Shown here: positions 14,401 to 25,825 of the stretch, piece by piece
Layout: every line of letters starts with the position of its first letter
Numbering within the stretch: the stretch's first letter is position 1
Origin: Siderastrea siderea
Taxonomy: Eukaryota > Cnidaria > Anthozoa > Scleractinia > Rhizangiidae
Direction: 5' to 3'
Assembly: GCA_964030785.1 (NCBI GenBank)
Contig: OZ034977.1
Coordinates: 32,137,652-32,201,651, forward strand
Length of the DNA: 64,000 nucleotides
The notes under the pieces: generated by a model
Databases searched by the model: none
Seen by the model: the letters and a program-made list of their open reading frames with translations, nothing else
What the model was told of the DNA's origin: nothing
Translations under genes and position numbers: made by a program

Positions 14401-16442
14401 ACGCTGATGTTTGCGATCGTCTCGCTACTCGCACTGGCCGATTTCTCTTGCGCCCTATACCCCATTATAGTACAACGTTAAATTTTGGCGTACTCCTATT
14501 GGTCGAAATCGATCACGTGACGCGATAGTGTCTCTCCTCAGCGGGTGCCTATCAGCGCATAGTGCCCGCTTTTGGCAATTTTCGCTCAAAATTTAGCGTT
14601 ATACAATTAAAACAATAGAGTCCTTCTGTCTCAGGCCCTATGTGTGATAGGTTCCCTCTGAAATTTGGTGTTCAAACTTCAGATAAGCTCTCGAATTATG
14701 TCCTCGGGCTAATATTTGTCGTAAACATCAAATTTCCCGGGGGAACCTATCACACGATAGTGCCTTCGATAGAAGAACTCTATTGTTTAACTAAGGAACC
14801 AATTCACGGGATAAACAACAAGAGAACGATTTGCTTTGTTGTAGTTGTTTTTTTTTCCCTAAGGTCCCATTAGGAAACGATATCGAACCTGGTAATAATG
14901 CTTAAAATGTAGGAAAAGACACCCTCGCGACTTCTCACTCTCACTGTCACTCTAGTCTAAACTTTTACTGTTCATGACCATTTCCATGATCAAGCTGCAC
15001 ACGAGAGAGAGGCAGATAACGATCCTTGTTAACTCAGCTTACCGGCTGGTATTCATTTGCTCCCTTCCTGCATTTTTCGTTTCATACTCTGGAATCAGTC
15101 TATTCTTACATTTTCCATGTCCGAATTTTTTTTTATTTTACATCCTCATTTTTTATTCCTCATTTTTCCATACCCGAAATGGCCAGACACATCCTCTATA
15201 CCAGCATTTGTTATACATACATCTTATACACCCGCACTTTCCATCCCCACATTTGCCGGATACCCGCATTTTCTGTTCCCGCAGTTCGCAATCCGCAGTC
15301 CACAATCCGCTGATCCATCCGCGGAGACCATAGGGCAGATAGTCGGGTCGAAGGGAAGGTGATTTTTTTCGGCTTCAATCCGCACCGCTCATTTTCCATA
15401 CAATGCTTTTAATTGCAATTCACGTTTTTTAATTGAATCCATCGCTTATCCTACGTTTTTCCTTTAATTAAAACATTTAGGTGATCTTGCCCGTTACGTT
15501 TGATCTCAAGCGACAAGAATTCAATAAACATCTCTTCGCTTCGCGAGGAATTAATTTAAATGCGGCCCCTACCTTAAGTTTAAATGAACAAAGCTTTCTA
15601 AAAAAAATATATTCAAAACAATTTTCAATTTTTAAATATCAAGGGAAAGTTTTGGGCGCTATAGAGCTCAATTTTTCAAGGACTCAAAAGTATGATGATT
15701 TATTTTATTAATAGAATCTGCAATGTTCCAAAGGAATAGTTTTACTCCATTTAAAGAGTAATTCTCAGATGTAATAAATTAACATACGAACTCCTTCGCC
15801 GGAATTGTGACGCTTCATAAAATAATGTTATATATCGTTGTACTATGTTTAGGAGAATATGTATTAAAATTGCCAAATGGTTATTTTTATGGAGTAAAAT
15901 TTTCAATGTAAATTACATGCCCAAACGGAGAAGACAGACGTAAGCAATTAATTAGTCCGTTGCATTTCAATATAACCTTAATATTCCCCTTCAAAATAAA
16001 TTCATAATTTGGTTTCCTTCATTTTCTTCATTTAAACATTTTATAAGTCAACTCGTCAAAAACACACGCCTTTTTTTAATGGTAAAGAATTTCAATTTTG
16101 ACTGTTAACACCAATTTAGTGTCACCGTGAGGACATCGCTTACGCTTTAAAGTAAAGATTGAAAAAATGTAGGATAGCAGACGATTTATGTTGACTAAAC
16201 AGCGAATTTCTGTTACTATTACAAACTTTGAAATTTCCCCAAAGTAAGCTAATATTCACAAAATTCATGCTCATTTATTTAGCGTTGCCTACATAGCGAT
16301 AAACTCTTTCATTATAATTTATTATTATTTTCGAGACATAAAATTAACGAATTACTAACAGCATCTTGCAACAAATATGACTATCTATAAAAACTTACCT
16401 ACTGGGTAGAAAAAGAATCAGAGCGATCCCAAATAACCACAT
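4264..16442 (-). CDS. Cys-loop ligand-gated ion channel subunit, GABA-A/glycine receptor-like (gene A, 8 exons, 446 aa)
   Basis: Plasma-membrane pentameric neurotransmitter-gated channel subunit. The CDS joins 16399-16442, 13221-13303, 12171-12238, 10680-10900, 9931-10013, 8681-8809, 6736-7124 and 4264-4587, all with GT/AG boundaries and agreeing phases (44+83+68+221+83+129+389+324 nt). The 68/221/83-nt series equals the conserved vertebrate GABA-A/GlyR exon series. Residues 1-15 are a signal peptide. WTPDT lies at 101-105. The Cys-loop is C146-x13-C160 with the FPMD tip at 153-156. TM1 spans about 227-249, TM2 about 258-276 with R257 at 0', TM3 about 288-310 and TM4 about 425-443, ending HYLRK. 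The cytoplasmic loop between TM3 and TM4 is about 110 residues. There is no vicinal Cys pair in loop C, so it is not a nicotinic alpha subunit. The anion-filter 'PAR' is replaced by 'GGR' (255-257), so ion selectivity is uncertain. Ligand is unknown. Gene B is its tandem paralogue. Confidence 0.93.
4588..6735. other. Gene A intron 7
   Basis: Intron of 2.1 kb. A 126-codon minus-strand frame at 4834-5214 is basic and has no recognisable domain. I do not call it an exon. Confidence 0.5.
6736..7124 (-). CDS. Gene A exon 7: TM1-TM2-TM3
   Basis: 389 nt from 'GNYTQL' through the three transmembrane helices into the cytoplasmic loop. The donor GAG/GTAGGC at 6735 is in phase 0. Gene B carries an extra intron between TM1 and TM2 at the residue equivalent to D253/M254, so an intron was lost here or gained there. 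Confidence 0.93.
8346..8400. repeat. (GTCT)n microsatellite in gene A intron 6
   Basis: About thirteen GTCT units, perfect by eye. The rest of the 7125-8680 intron holds no feature I can support. Confidence 0.9.
8681..8809 (-). CDS. Gene A exon 6 (129 nt): loops B and C
   Basis: Encodes 'GHSMKDVIYKWKSD' then 'NIAQFEMKRVKLDSASMSYV', matching the family's loop B and loop C segments. Donor CAG/GTTAGT. Same length as exon 6 of gene B. It has no ATG, so it is easy to miss in an ORF scan. Confidence 0.92.
9931..10013 (-). CDS. Gene A exon 5: Cys-loop exon (83 nt)
   Basis: Encodes both cysteines of the signature loop, C-x13-C with DFPMD at the tip. Acceptor CTTTCAG/AG, donor AGCT/GTGGGT. The in-frame continuation past the donor would read through intron and is not used. 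Confidence 0.93.
10014..10679. other. Gene A intron 4
   Basis: AT-rich intron with a short (TTTG)n tract near 10070-10096. Nothing else is recognised. Confidence 0.6.
10680..10900 (-). CDS. Gene A exon 4 (221 nt)
   Basis: Begins EYTVFGYLRHYW and contains AWTPDTY (loop A). Ends FYSK with donor G/GTGAGC. The 221-nt length is the conserved size for this family. Confidence 0.93.
11363..11520. repeat. Near-perfect palindrome (foldback MITE) in gene A intron 3
   Basis: Arm 1 (about 11363-11437) and arm 2 (about 11450-11520) are inverted copies of about 70 nt separated by a loop of roughly 12 nt around 11440. The outer ends read TGTGAGCGCGGAACG and its complement. The arms carry the same peptide in both directions, a hallmark of a palindrome rather than a gene. 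One small difference, ACAGG versus CCGG-type, lies near the outer end. Confidence 0.85.
12171..12238 (-). CDS. Gene A exon 3 (68 nt)
   Basis: The acceptor follows a run of T and CAG, and the donor is ATG/GTAAGA. Encodes 'EVDLYVESFANIAEANM', the first beta strands of the ligand-binding domain. Length is identical to the equivalent exon of gene B. Confidence 0.9.
12242..12290. repeat. A-rich tract with (GAAA)n next to exon 3 acceptor
   Basis: On the minus strand this supplies the polypyrimidine tract of the exon 3 splice acceptor. Repeat units are GAAA, slightly interrupted. Confidence 0.7.
13221..13303 (-). CDS. Gene A exon 2
   Basis: 83 nt between a T-rich acceptor ending CAG and the donor G/GTATCT. 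Encodes the N-terminal helix region, with 'LELLFADYDKDARPNQE' matching the family's 'LL.GYD.R.RP' block. Confidence 0.88.
13375..13500. repeat. (TTTG/TTTA)n low-complexity tract
   Basis: Imperfect TTTG and TTTA units inside gene A intron 1. They generate spurious hydrophobic frames. Confidence 0.8.
14028..15326. mobile_element. Degenerate foldback DNA element with sub-repeated ends
   Basis: The left end reads TGGATCAG-TATGGACTG, then repeated short motifs of the type 'TGGAAAAT', 'TAGAAAATG' and 'AGTGCGGA'. The right end (15100-15326) contains the reverse complement of the same set (CATTTTC, TCCGCA, CAGTCC, CTGATCCA). A second, smaller inverted pair (GATAGGTTCCC near 14647 and GGGAACCTATC near 14740) lies inside. 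No transposase is seen. Boundaries are approximate and no target duplication could be fixed. Confidence 0.5.
16399..16442 (-). CDS. Gene A exon 1: signal peptide
   Basis: Starts ATG at 16442. The hydrophobic core GIALILFL and the donor AG/GTAAGT lie at the 3' side. Ends in phase 2; the split codon completes with the first base of exon 2 to give Ser, supporting the join. Confidence 0.85.
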
Positions 16443-19400
16443 CTCGAGAGGAACAGAACGTCTTCCGGTGTCAAGCGGAGGCGTTATATACATGTGTTGT
16501 CAAAGCCAAACGACTTCGCTCTTGTGATTCTTCAGACAATCACCGCTGCCCTGGCGCTGGAGAAACTACACACCTGCTAACACTAAAATGATAATCGCAT
16601 CGGAAAATACATGCTTTTTCAATAACATGACTGAACCTTAGGCTGAGACTTACACAGTGGCTTGATATGTACTCCAGGCGTGTTCAAGAGTGAAACGATT
16701 GTACCTAACATGCATGGATCTATCAAGCTGCGAGAACTTATCTGTACGTACCGTTGCAGCAAGAGCTCTGCAAAGTAAAACTATTAGTGAATGAACACAA
16801 AAATTCTAGTCGGTTCTAAATACGTTCTCAAAAAAGTTACTTTTGTTTATCCTCAATTTAAAAAGTATACATTTCCTGAAGTCGCAATACGTACATTTCC
16901 ACTTTAAATTGACTTGAGTCTTCGAGCGAAAGATGAAGACTATTAGCAGCTGATATATCATCCAATAAAATTATTTTGAGCTTGAATCGAAGAAGGGTTC
17001 GAAATTATACGAAGTGAGGTGATCACGGCTTAAGCTGTTGTTCCACTCTTGAGATCGCAACGATTTCTCATAACACTAACGTTTGAATAAATAAGGCACT
17101 TAATGAGAGGGCTTCAAACCACCCTCGCAGGGGGAAATGAAAAGCATCAAATATTCATGAAACGTAAAAAATATTTTTTGGCTAAACAGCAACTTTATCA
17201 ATAAACCTCTTGCAGTTACATTAAAATTGCATGTTCGATGAAGCTAACTTCCGCTTTTCCGTACAGCAAAAAGTATGTTCATTGATTGCGCAAAGTCTAA
17301 CACTGTTCTTCTTTGAGGATTAAGCCACGGTAAAGTCAAATTCATTCAAGGGAAGTCGTTATAAATATTTACAATTGGTTAGTGAATATGGAATGAATTT
17401 TATCTTCAAAAAACAGGAATGTGTGCTTTGCGTATTGACTAGAAATTCTCTCATCGAGTTCCCACTGTCGCCCCCTATAAAGAAAATGTAATAACAAAAA
17501 TTATAAAAAGCAACTTCTCGACATCCTTCATTCAATGGTTATATTTCAGATTTCAGGCACAGAACCAAAACAAATCAATTTCTTAGCTTTGTGAACAACA
17601 CGCAGAAGTACCGTAAGTTAAGTATTCATTTCGGAACTAAGGTAGACTTAAAGTTCCTCAGACACAGTTACGGAATTTGTTGAACTAGTCTATCAGTGCT
17701 TCATGTTTTATACCGCAAGTGATAAGACCCTCCAATTAAGCCGGACCGACTGGAAAGAAAACTGAATTACACAGTGAATAGGTACCTTTGAAGTGGTACT
17801 ATTTTATTGATATTGAAATCGTATCTTCTAGAAAACTTTAATCAAATCTCTCATTAAGGCTATTTATAAGATTCTGTTTCTACAAATACCACACCGCTTG
17901 CATGTACTTTGCATAGAAAACTTAAGAAGGATTCATTGATGGTTGAATTCGATAAACTGTAATTATTTCTGTCTCTACAGAAAACAAAGCGGCAAGTCTG
18001 TCCATTTTTTTTTCTATCAAATCTGAAGAAAAGGCAACAAGCGAGCAAACTTCAGCCGACAGCTCTGAAAATGTCGCCATTAGTTGTAATCACAGTTACC
18101 ACAAGAATAGTTTTAAGGTTAAGTCAAAAAGATCGAAAAAATTTGAAATCTGGGAACACTGTTTTTTTTCAAACCCCATGCATAATTTTCTTATCTTCCA
18201 TGACTTGCAACCAATTTTATTGCTGTATGCAGATCGTTTTTATTCACAAATCATTCGTCATTTCATTTATTTTATTTATTCACAAATTCACAAAAATACA
18301 TAAATTATTAAGTACTACGGATAATTGAAGGTTCGGTTCCGCACGCAAATAGCAGAAGTAAAACGACGCGGGCGGAGCTTCAAAGGTACAGCAGTCAAAT
18401 AAGAACAAATCACAATTAATAACTGTATACATTAGCGATATGCATCATACAGCAGCTACTGATTTGCTGACACGATTGGACTGTCAATAGCCACCAAGCA
18501 TTTTACTGAAAGCGCTCCGTTATTTTAGATACACTAATACTAATAATGATTTTTTTAAATTTGGCAATCCGCGTACCAGATCTAGAGTCATCATGATAAT
18601 CAAGAAAATGTTTCGTCTCCATGAACTTGTGAGAACCATGAACTTGTGAGAGATCTTTAAACGAAAGGAGAGTGGCACGATAAAGTTTGCTGCGGGGCAA
18701 TTTTGGAAATAAATGAGTTATTGCTCAAAGTGAATGAACCTATCTATATTGACCTTAAAAGAGAAAAGGCAATTAAAACCTTTTAACTGTTCTTAGAAGC
18801 ACTCATTTACACATAAAAATTATTTATTTGTAATTGATTTCATCGAAAGAGTGTCACCCTGGGCGTATTGCAAAAACATTAGGGAAATTCCGATCACAGA
18901 ATAAGCACATTTAATTCGTTATAACTTCAGCCGCCGTCTACTCAGAAATCTACACAATGCTGATAATTATCTCTTTTATTACCAACATCATTCATGAGTA
19001 AAACGTTCAACAACGAAATCTTTACGTTATTCATACTTTTTAGTTGTGATCCTTCAGGTTCAAGGTTATATTTTCTGATTGCCTTTTCCTCTTTTCAGTG
19101 TCACAGTCTTTCTTACGAAAACGAGGCTTTGCTGTGCACTAGACAACACACTTCGGTTTGCAGTGTTGTGGTTATATCTAATTAAGACAAATACGTGCTG
19201 AATACACCGCATTTGAAAACTTGACATTTTATTCTCAAAAAAAAAGGTGGTTACATAATTTGGGCCTCTTCAGACGAAAAAGCTCTTATACTTATTTAGA
19301 CTATGGATTGTCAACAGATATGTCTCAGGCTGTACACTGTAGATACTCTCAGGCTTGGAACTTTTGTGGTGGGAATCGACCCACTCACCGCAAAAACTAA

Positions 19401-19711
19401 CAACCCAAAAACAGTCTAGTCACGTTGTGTTGATTTCCTACTCTCCCTATTGCTCTATGCAATGTCAGCTTTCGTTCTCCCATTAGAATAATTTTGCTCA
19501 TTTTTCTTGATACGCATAGCTGCTAATTTAATTCACCGTCCAGCTTTACTACCAGCTTATACACTTCAACGGTGAAAGAAATGAATGGTAAAATCAAGTT
19601 AAAGGAAATGTAAATATTGCTATTTCAAATGTAACAAGTTTTAGTGGGTTAAGCAAACGTATATAATATCTTGAGTGCAACGTGCGATATATGTATAAAT
19701 ACATAGAGGAC
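16443..19711. other. Gene A upstream region, no gene recognised
   Basis: About 3.3 kb upstream of the gene A start. It should contain the promoter, but no core element can be assigned with confidence. Only short frames are present. A small tandem duplication (GAACTTGTGAGA twice) occurs near 18624-18650. Confidence 0.5.
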
Positions 19712-19816
19712 ATTACACGGTGGCGCGAAGAAATGAATTTTACTTTCGAATGGCGAAAACAATATTTGTTTTCAACACGAGAAAATACAATTCATATCTT
19801 CAAGCCACCGTGTAAT
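19712..19816. mobile_element. 105-bp MITE
   Basis: Terminal inverted repeats ATTACACGGTGGC and GCCACCGTGTAAT bound a short AT-rich interior, itself partly self-complementary (GAAATGAATTT and AATTCATATCTTC). No coding capacity. The superfamily is not assigned. Confidence 0.75.
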
Positions 19817-20356
19817 TTTCTTTTTTATTATATGGACAAAAACAAACAAACTTAAGTCAAATAGCATGACTTTATTTTCCACGACGCATCACGCCTTGGC
19901 CATGTTGACAGATGTAAGACTGCAAAACCGAGCAGTGTTTTTTCTTTCTTTTTTTTTTAACGAATAACTTACAATACTTTGGATGATAGCTCTGATTGAC
20001 GATGGTTCGTACCCCTCTCCATCTCCATTTTTTCTTTAGACCGCCAAGCTGAATTACATGAGGACTTTTGTGCAGGTCAGGGAACGGCATTTGTGTGATG
20101 TCTCATCTGATTGAATGGTATCCATGCAGATATTCTCTGAAGATTCTAACATCGTATTCTGCTTTCTTCGGGGTAGTTTCAATTTCATTTTCTTTAGAAA
20201 ACTTAACTAAATCATCATCTAAGATGTCAACAAACTGTCGACAATCCGCCATTGCGAAGAACAGACAAGAAGGAGAAAAACGGCAATATAGACGGGAACC
20301 AAAGCGCACGTACATCCTGGACCTTTAGTACATAACGCTTTCCATATTTCACGGAG

Positions 20357-20358
20357 TG

Positions 20359-20428
<70 letters not shown>
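20357..20428. repeat. (AAT)n microsatellite
   Basis: About 23 perfect AAT units, 200 bp outside the left end of the large transposon. On the minus strand it reads as poly-tyrosine, an artefact. Confidence 0.95.
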
Positions 20429-20429
<1 letters not shown>

Positions 20430-21235
20430 GCAAATCAGCTATATATCTCGTGAAAACACAGTCACGCTTTTTGGATTTATGTAAACAGTGCTTATTGCAC
20501 AGCCACGTATAGCACACGTTTATCAGCGACTCTTCATACGGGACCCCACAGGGAGAAAACCTGGCGACACCCCTGTCGTTTTTTGTACTTGGATAGAAAT
20601 ATGATTAGTTGGTTTACTAGTAGACCTTTAACAGCCATTTTCTGAGAATATCGAGAATCGAAAGACACTCACAAAAACTCGAATTTTTTTTTTATTTTAC
20701 CAAAACATCCCTTTGGGTAAGCTAATTCAAGAAAAAATAATCCAAAGTTCCAACGAGTTATTTAACGGACGAAAATTTAAAAAGTTCGAAAAATGCAAAA
20801 AAAAAAGGCGGTTTTAGGGTCTCTAAACGGCTCAAATTCTCACTCAGCTTTAGGAAGCCGGTGAGAGCGTAAAAAAGATTCTTTTAAAACGAAACAAACA
20901 ACGAACATTATTTAACCTTTCTACTTAAAAACTGTGTAATAAATTTCCCAATGTTTGGTTTCGAACATTTTCAAGCGGCGTTTCTATCGAGCCGCTCTTA
21001 ACCTTGTTTATCACAAGGTAAAATGAAGGCCAACTTCGGCCGCTTAAAACGGCATCTGGTATGTATCGTTCAATGATTAAGACTACACAGAAAAAAAGCT
21101 CTGTCATTGTACTTTTCACCAGGAAAGTTACAGCGCTGGGAATCAAATACTTCCCCGTCAGTAAATTTTTACTGTTTAGCGATCTGAGCGGGTAGAATTA
21201 TATGCAAATTACAGATTTACATTCCTGGAATACTG

Positions 21236-22598
21236 TAACCTGCGATCAGGCTCTATTTTCGTTTCGCTTGGTGAAACATTCAGGCGGGACGGGCGAAACG
21301 AAAAATAGAGCCTGATACAATTCTTCTACGGAACGTCTGCCGCCCACTTTTTTTGATTGATTGACATTCAACAAAACAGCCAATCAAAATTTCTTCTGCT
21401 TGCACGATCCTCGGTATGCAAATTTCCCATAACGGCAATTCGCAGAAAGTCACGTAAATGTCGGCAAAAAAAGAAAATCATAGGCTACGATATATCTTCT
21501 AGGCACAAGTACTCAAATTTACGCGATTGCTAACTTGAAGGTTCCGGTACTGTACATGGTTGCGTCTGATCTGAAACTGAATAAAAATTCAAAACACGAC
21601 GAGGTTGTGATGTACCAAAATATGCTGCATGCTTGAATCATTTCCCATTTCAGGTGGTATCTGGAAATATTCTCTTCCCAGTTGTACCGATTTTCTGCGT
21701 AAAAAACCTTGGACAATTAAGAGAAATACCTTCAGTTTCATTCTTTAGAATAAAAATATAAATAAAACCGTTTATAAACAAAGGGGTATTTTGTAATTTA
21801 ATTCGAGAAGTGATAAATAATTTTGAAATTAGCAGAGAATTTTAAAACGAAGAACATCTATTATAAAACTAGTCAGATCCTTTGATGTCAATGTCAGAGA
21901 TCAATAAAACGACATAAGTATTAAACAATGAATGAATAAACTGAAAATCGTTATTGCGACTTGATTGCGGTTCTCGCCAAACATTACCGTGCGAGCAGAG
22001 GCCCTTCGATCTGCTCGCAGGGTAGCCAAACATTAGTTCACCGTTAAGTTTACCGAATTATCGGTTGACTTGTTGATCATTCTTGGCGAAAGATACTTGC
22101 TCGTCTGCTGTTCGTTTTGTTTCGTAAGACGCGGAAACAGCCACTACTCTGTTCATGTTATCAATACTAGTTGAAAGCCGTCAAATGAAAATTCCGCGAC
22201 ACGATGCGATAAAACAGAATACATACTTCACTGTTGCTTTACTTCTCTGCTCCAGGTGAGAGACAGCTTGCGTCAAACCGAACGCCATTCTCAGGAGAGA
22301 AAGAAATGGTGACAATTCTCCTAGAACGACGAGAATTTATTAGAGCAACACATTTTACTTCGGCAGACTTGTTTCTTGGTTGTCCCTTGGCGATGGCGGT
22401 CGGATCGAAATCTCGTAGACAATTTACTTCCGTTGACAGCTCTATTGTTAAAGGGCCAATCAGATTGCGAGATTCCGCGGCCAAAATTTGGCCGCCGACA
22501 TGAACTTCTGTGAGAGAATGTATCAGGCCCTATTTTAGCGAGCGACCAACATAAGAGAATATGAGAGCGATGCTAAAATTCGGCCTGATCGCAGGTTA
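21236..22598. mobile_element. M element copy 1 (9-bp target duplication family)
   Basis: 1363 bp, terminal repeats TAACCTGCGATCAGGC and its complement. Each end folds into a local hairpin because the AGGCTCTATTTT or GGCCCTATTTTAGC block is followed by its own inverse about 60-70 bp further in. The left flank is GGAATACTG (21227-21235), but the right flank is not; the matching duplication lies after copy 2. No transposase is encoded, so it is non-autonomous. The 9-bp duplication suggests a Mutator-like (MULE) element, though superfamily is inference. Confidence 0.85.
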
Positions 22599-22769
22599 CC
22601 TTTACGGTAATTCGCCTGTCGGGGAACGCTGCATAGAGGTTTCAAGAAAGGTTCAATCGCCAAATTATACGCTGAATTTACTTCTTTCTCTCCATGGAGC
22701 GGAGTATTATAACATAATCGATGGACCTACCAACACTATCGAATTCTGGAACTTCTTCGAAGAGGCAGC
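22599..22769 (+). pseudogene. 171-bp transposase fragment trapped between two M elements
   Basis: Encodes 'LYGNSPVGERCIEVSRKV' through 'TIEFWNFFEEA', the same segment as 32777-32947 on the minus strand and the same length, 171 bp. It is sandwiched between M copies 1 and 2 and moved with them. Confidence 0.9.
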
Positions 22770-24160
22770 TAACCTGCGATCAGGCTCTATTTTCGTTTCG
22801 CTTGGTGAAACATTCAGGCGGGACGGGCGAAACGAAAAATAGAACCTGATACAATTCTTCTACGGAACGTCTGCCGCCCACCTTTTTTGATTGATTGACA
22901 TTCAACGAAACAGCCAATCAAAATTTCTTCTGCTTGCACGATCCTCGGTATGCAAATTTCCCATAACGGCAATTCGCAGAAAGTCACGTAAATGTCGGCA
23001 AAAAAAGAAAATTATAGGCTACGATATATCTTCTAGGCACAAGTACTCAAATTTACACGATTGCTAACTTGAAGGTTCCGGTACTGTACATGGTTGCTCT
23101 GTCTGAGCTGAAACTGAATGAAAATTCAAAACACGACGAGCTTGTGATGTACCAAAATATGCTGCATGCTTGAATCATTTCCCATTTCAGGTGGTATCTG
23201 GAAATATTCTCTTCCCAATTGCACCGATTTTCTGCGTAAAAAACCTTGGACAATTAAAAGAAATACCTTCAGTTTCATTCTTTAGAATAAAAATATAAAT
23301 AAAACCGTTTATAAACAAATAAAGGGGTATTTTGTAATTTAATTCGAGAAGTGATAAATATTTGAAATTAGCAGCGAATTTTATCTCTAAGCAGCAGCGA
23401 ATTTTAAAACGAAGGACATCTATTATAAAACTAGTCAGATCCTTTGATGTCAATGTCAGAGATCAATAAAACGACATAAGTATTAAACAATGAATGAATA
23501 AAGTGAAAATCGTTATTGCGACTTGATTGCGGTTCTCGCCAAACATTACCGTGCGAGCAGAGGTCCTTCGATCTGCTCGCAGGGTAGCCAAACATTAGTT
23601 CACCGTTAAGTTTACCGAATTATCGGTTGACTTGTTGATCATTCTTGGCGAAAGATACTTGCTCGTCTGCTGTTCGTTTTGTTTCGTAAGACGCGGAAAC
23701 AGCCACTACTCTGTTCATGTTATCAATACTAGTTGAAAGCCGTCAAATGAAAATTCCGCGACACGATGCGATAAAACAGAATACATACTTCACTGTTGCT
23801 GTACTTCTCTGCTCCAGGTGAGAGACAGCTTGCGTCAAACCGAACGCCATTCTCAGGAGAGAAAGAAATGGTGACAATTCTCCTAGAACGATGAGAATTT
23901 ATTAGAGCAACACATTTTACTTCGGCAGACTTGTTCCTTGGTTGTCCCTTGGCGATGGCGGTCGGATCGAAATCTCGTAGACAATTTACTTCCGTTGACA
24001 GCTCTGTTGTTAAAGAGCCAATCAGATTGCGAGATTCCGCGGCCAAAATTTGGCCGCCGACATGAACTTCTGTGAGAGATTTTATCAGGCCCTATTTTAG
24101 CGAGCGACCAACATAAGAGAATATGAGAGCGATGCTAAAATTCGGCCTGATCGCAGGTTA
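22770..24160. mobile_element. M element copy 2
   Basis: 1391 bp, the same length as the copy inside the transposase (31386-32776) and nearly identical to it in reverse orientation. The left flank is the transposase fragment ending AGAGGCAGC. The right flank is GGAATACTG (24161-24169), which pairs with the duplication before copy 1. Confidence 0.88.
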
Positions 24161-25125
24161 GGAATACTGCTAACAATTACAAAGGTCGTTTAAGATAGGC
24201 TCACCATTAGTTACACATGCACGCACAAAGTTTTTCCTGATCTTTGAAAGAAAGTTCTGCTTTCTTGAGTCTTGCTGAGTCTTATTATGTTAAAACAAAG
24301 CAGATTTTTAACGGCATTTCAACAAGACAGGAATCCACTCATTCAACTTAACCAAGATAACATCGAAAACACAGAGAAACGACGTACTATGCCGCCTACC
24401 TTGCCAACCGAAAACGCAACAATACAACAGAAAAACATTCCAAACTGTAAACAAACGAATTTTCAGTTTCCTGATTGAGCGAAGATATTTTCAACTCATC
24501 GCCTAGAGGAATACGCGGAAAGACAGGTGACCTCTGCACTGACCCCGCAAGTGTCACACCACACTAACAGAGAGTCACGTATTCGATTTCTGTTATGTGA
24601 TTTGAGATAAAAACTTGGTGGAAAGTTAAAAAGAAAAAAAAACTTGCAACAGATAGCTAGTACTTTGTTGGATTACATGTTAGCACAAGCTCCACAAAGG
24701 AGTTTTTACGGTCACGACTCTCTCTATTAAGCGGCGGTAATTTCGCAATGTACGTGCTGTTGTAATTTTACTACTAATTTTATTACAGCTCATGAAATAA
24801 AAGAAATATTGCAGTAAGTTACATTCACAGTGTGTAAGTACTGATATATGGCGTTGTGTAGTTTTTCCACTCTTCTGGAGAGGGTTACTGCCTGTGGATT
24901 AAGCAGTTGTTACCCAGGCCACGTTTAAGTTGTTGCCCTAAAAGAATGCACAAGACACATCTCGCGGCATCTTCAATTGCACGGACTAAGTGCAGACAAA
25001 GCGGTTGACAGTGAATTCAAGATGTTGTTAGCCCGAGCAGGTAATGTTATTGCATTTTGTTCTGGAATTACTGTGTTCCATAAGTTTGGTCATAGATACT
25101 TCGTAGCACTCGGCGTCCCTTAATC

Positions 25126-25481
25126 CACAGGTGGCCCAAGCTCACGATGAGAGGAGTTGAAATAATTAACATAATACTCTTCTTAGCAGTGGAAACCCAA
25201 AATGGCATAGCTCGCTTAAAACGCCTCGGATCGGCCTGAGAAGCGAGATAACAACAGACACAACGACAAGACATTGAGGTAAGTTGATTTTATTGTCAAA
25301 ATATCATTATATTGAGCTATAAATTCGAAAGCGTTTTCTCCCATACAAACCTTTATAAATACGAACCGTTGTAACACAACACCTCCATATGCCACCAGGC
25401 GAGAGTCACGTTTCGCGTATTTCAAAAGAGTATTATGTTAATTATTTCAACTCCTCTCATCGTGAGCTTGGGCCGCCTGTG
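25126..25481. mobile_element. 356-bp MITE, 7-bp target duplication
   Basis: The ends are CACAGGYGGCCCAAGC in inverted orientation. Flanks are CTTAATC (25119-25125) and CTTCATC (25482-25488), 7 bp with one mismatch. The inverted half of the surrounding palindrome keeps the empty site (CCCTTAATCTAGG at about 26946-26958 in reverse), which proves the insertion boundaries. Related to 29262-30474. The CA-start and 7-bp duplication are compatible with P-type elements, as inference. Confidence 0.85.
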
Positions 25482-25547
25482 CTTCATCTAGGCTCTGCAG
25501 AGTCGCGCCACTCCCGTGCCCACGGGCGCCCAGGGGTGTGGGGGTGG

Positions 25548-25825
25548 CAGGGATGGCGCAGTGGTGAGAGCACTCGCCTTCCACCAATGTGGCCCGGGTT
25601 CGATTCCCGGTCCCGGTGTCATATGTGGGTTGAGTTTGTTGTTGGTTCTCGTCCTTGCTCCGAGGGTTTTTCTCCGGGTACTCCGGTTTTCCTCCCTCCA
25701 TAAAAACCAACATTTCCAAATTCCAATTCGACCTGGACTTAGAGCTATAAGGGAGACTACAGTTTGACTGTAATTATGCACCCTACTGAAATAAAGTGTA
25801 TTTATTTATTTGTTTTTATTTTGAC
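25548..25825 (+). repeat. tRNA-derived SINE
   Basis: The head has RNA polymerase III internal promoter boxes: box A-like TGGCGCAGTGGTGAG near 25554 and box B GGTTCGATTCCCGG near 25598. A unique body with 'TTTTCTCCGGGTACTCCGG' follows, and the end is a T/A-rich tail, (TTTA)n. It is not a functional tRNA gene: the cloverleaf is not closed after the T arm. The opposite half of the palindrome lacks it, so it is younger than the palindrome. Confidence 0.85.

Larger units (their letters stand above)
20632..24782. repeat. Left terminal inverted repeat of the large element (split by an insertion)
   Basis: Uninterrupted pieces are 20632-21235 and 24170-24782. They match, in inverted order, 45468-44258 on the right; the short frames at 20925-21146 and 24272-24478 recur at 44958-45179 and 44562-44768. 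The 2.9-kb gap is the composite insertion at 21236-24160. A final TIR piece, 27292-27500, follows the foldback insertion. Confidence 0.88.

Noticed and set aside
22234..22503. Paired frames on both strands within M elements (also 23729-24046, 31500-31817, 36730-37065)
   Set aside because: They overlap on both strands, change frame and composition between copies, and contain no known domain; treated as non-coding.
25552..25625. Possible tRNA gene
   Set aside because: Box A and B are present but the acceptor stem does not close and the body and tail are those of a SINE.
25389..25781. Several overlapping frames around 25.5 kb
   Set aside because: They cover the SINE and a MITE end; GC-rich SINE sequence simply lacks stops.
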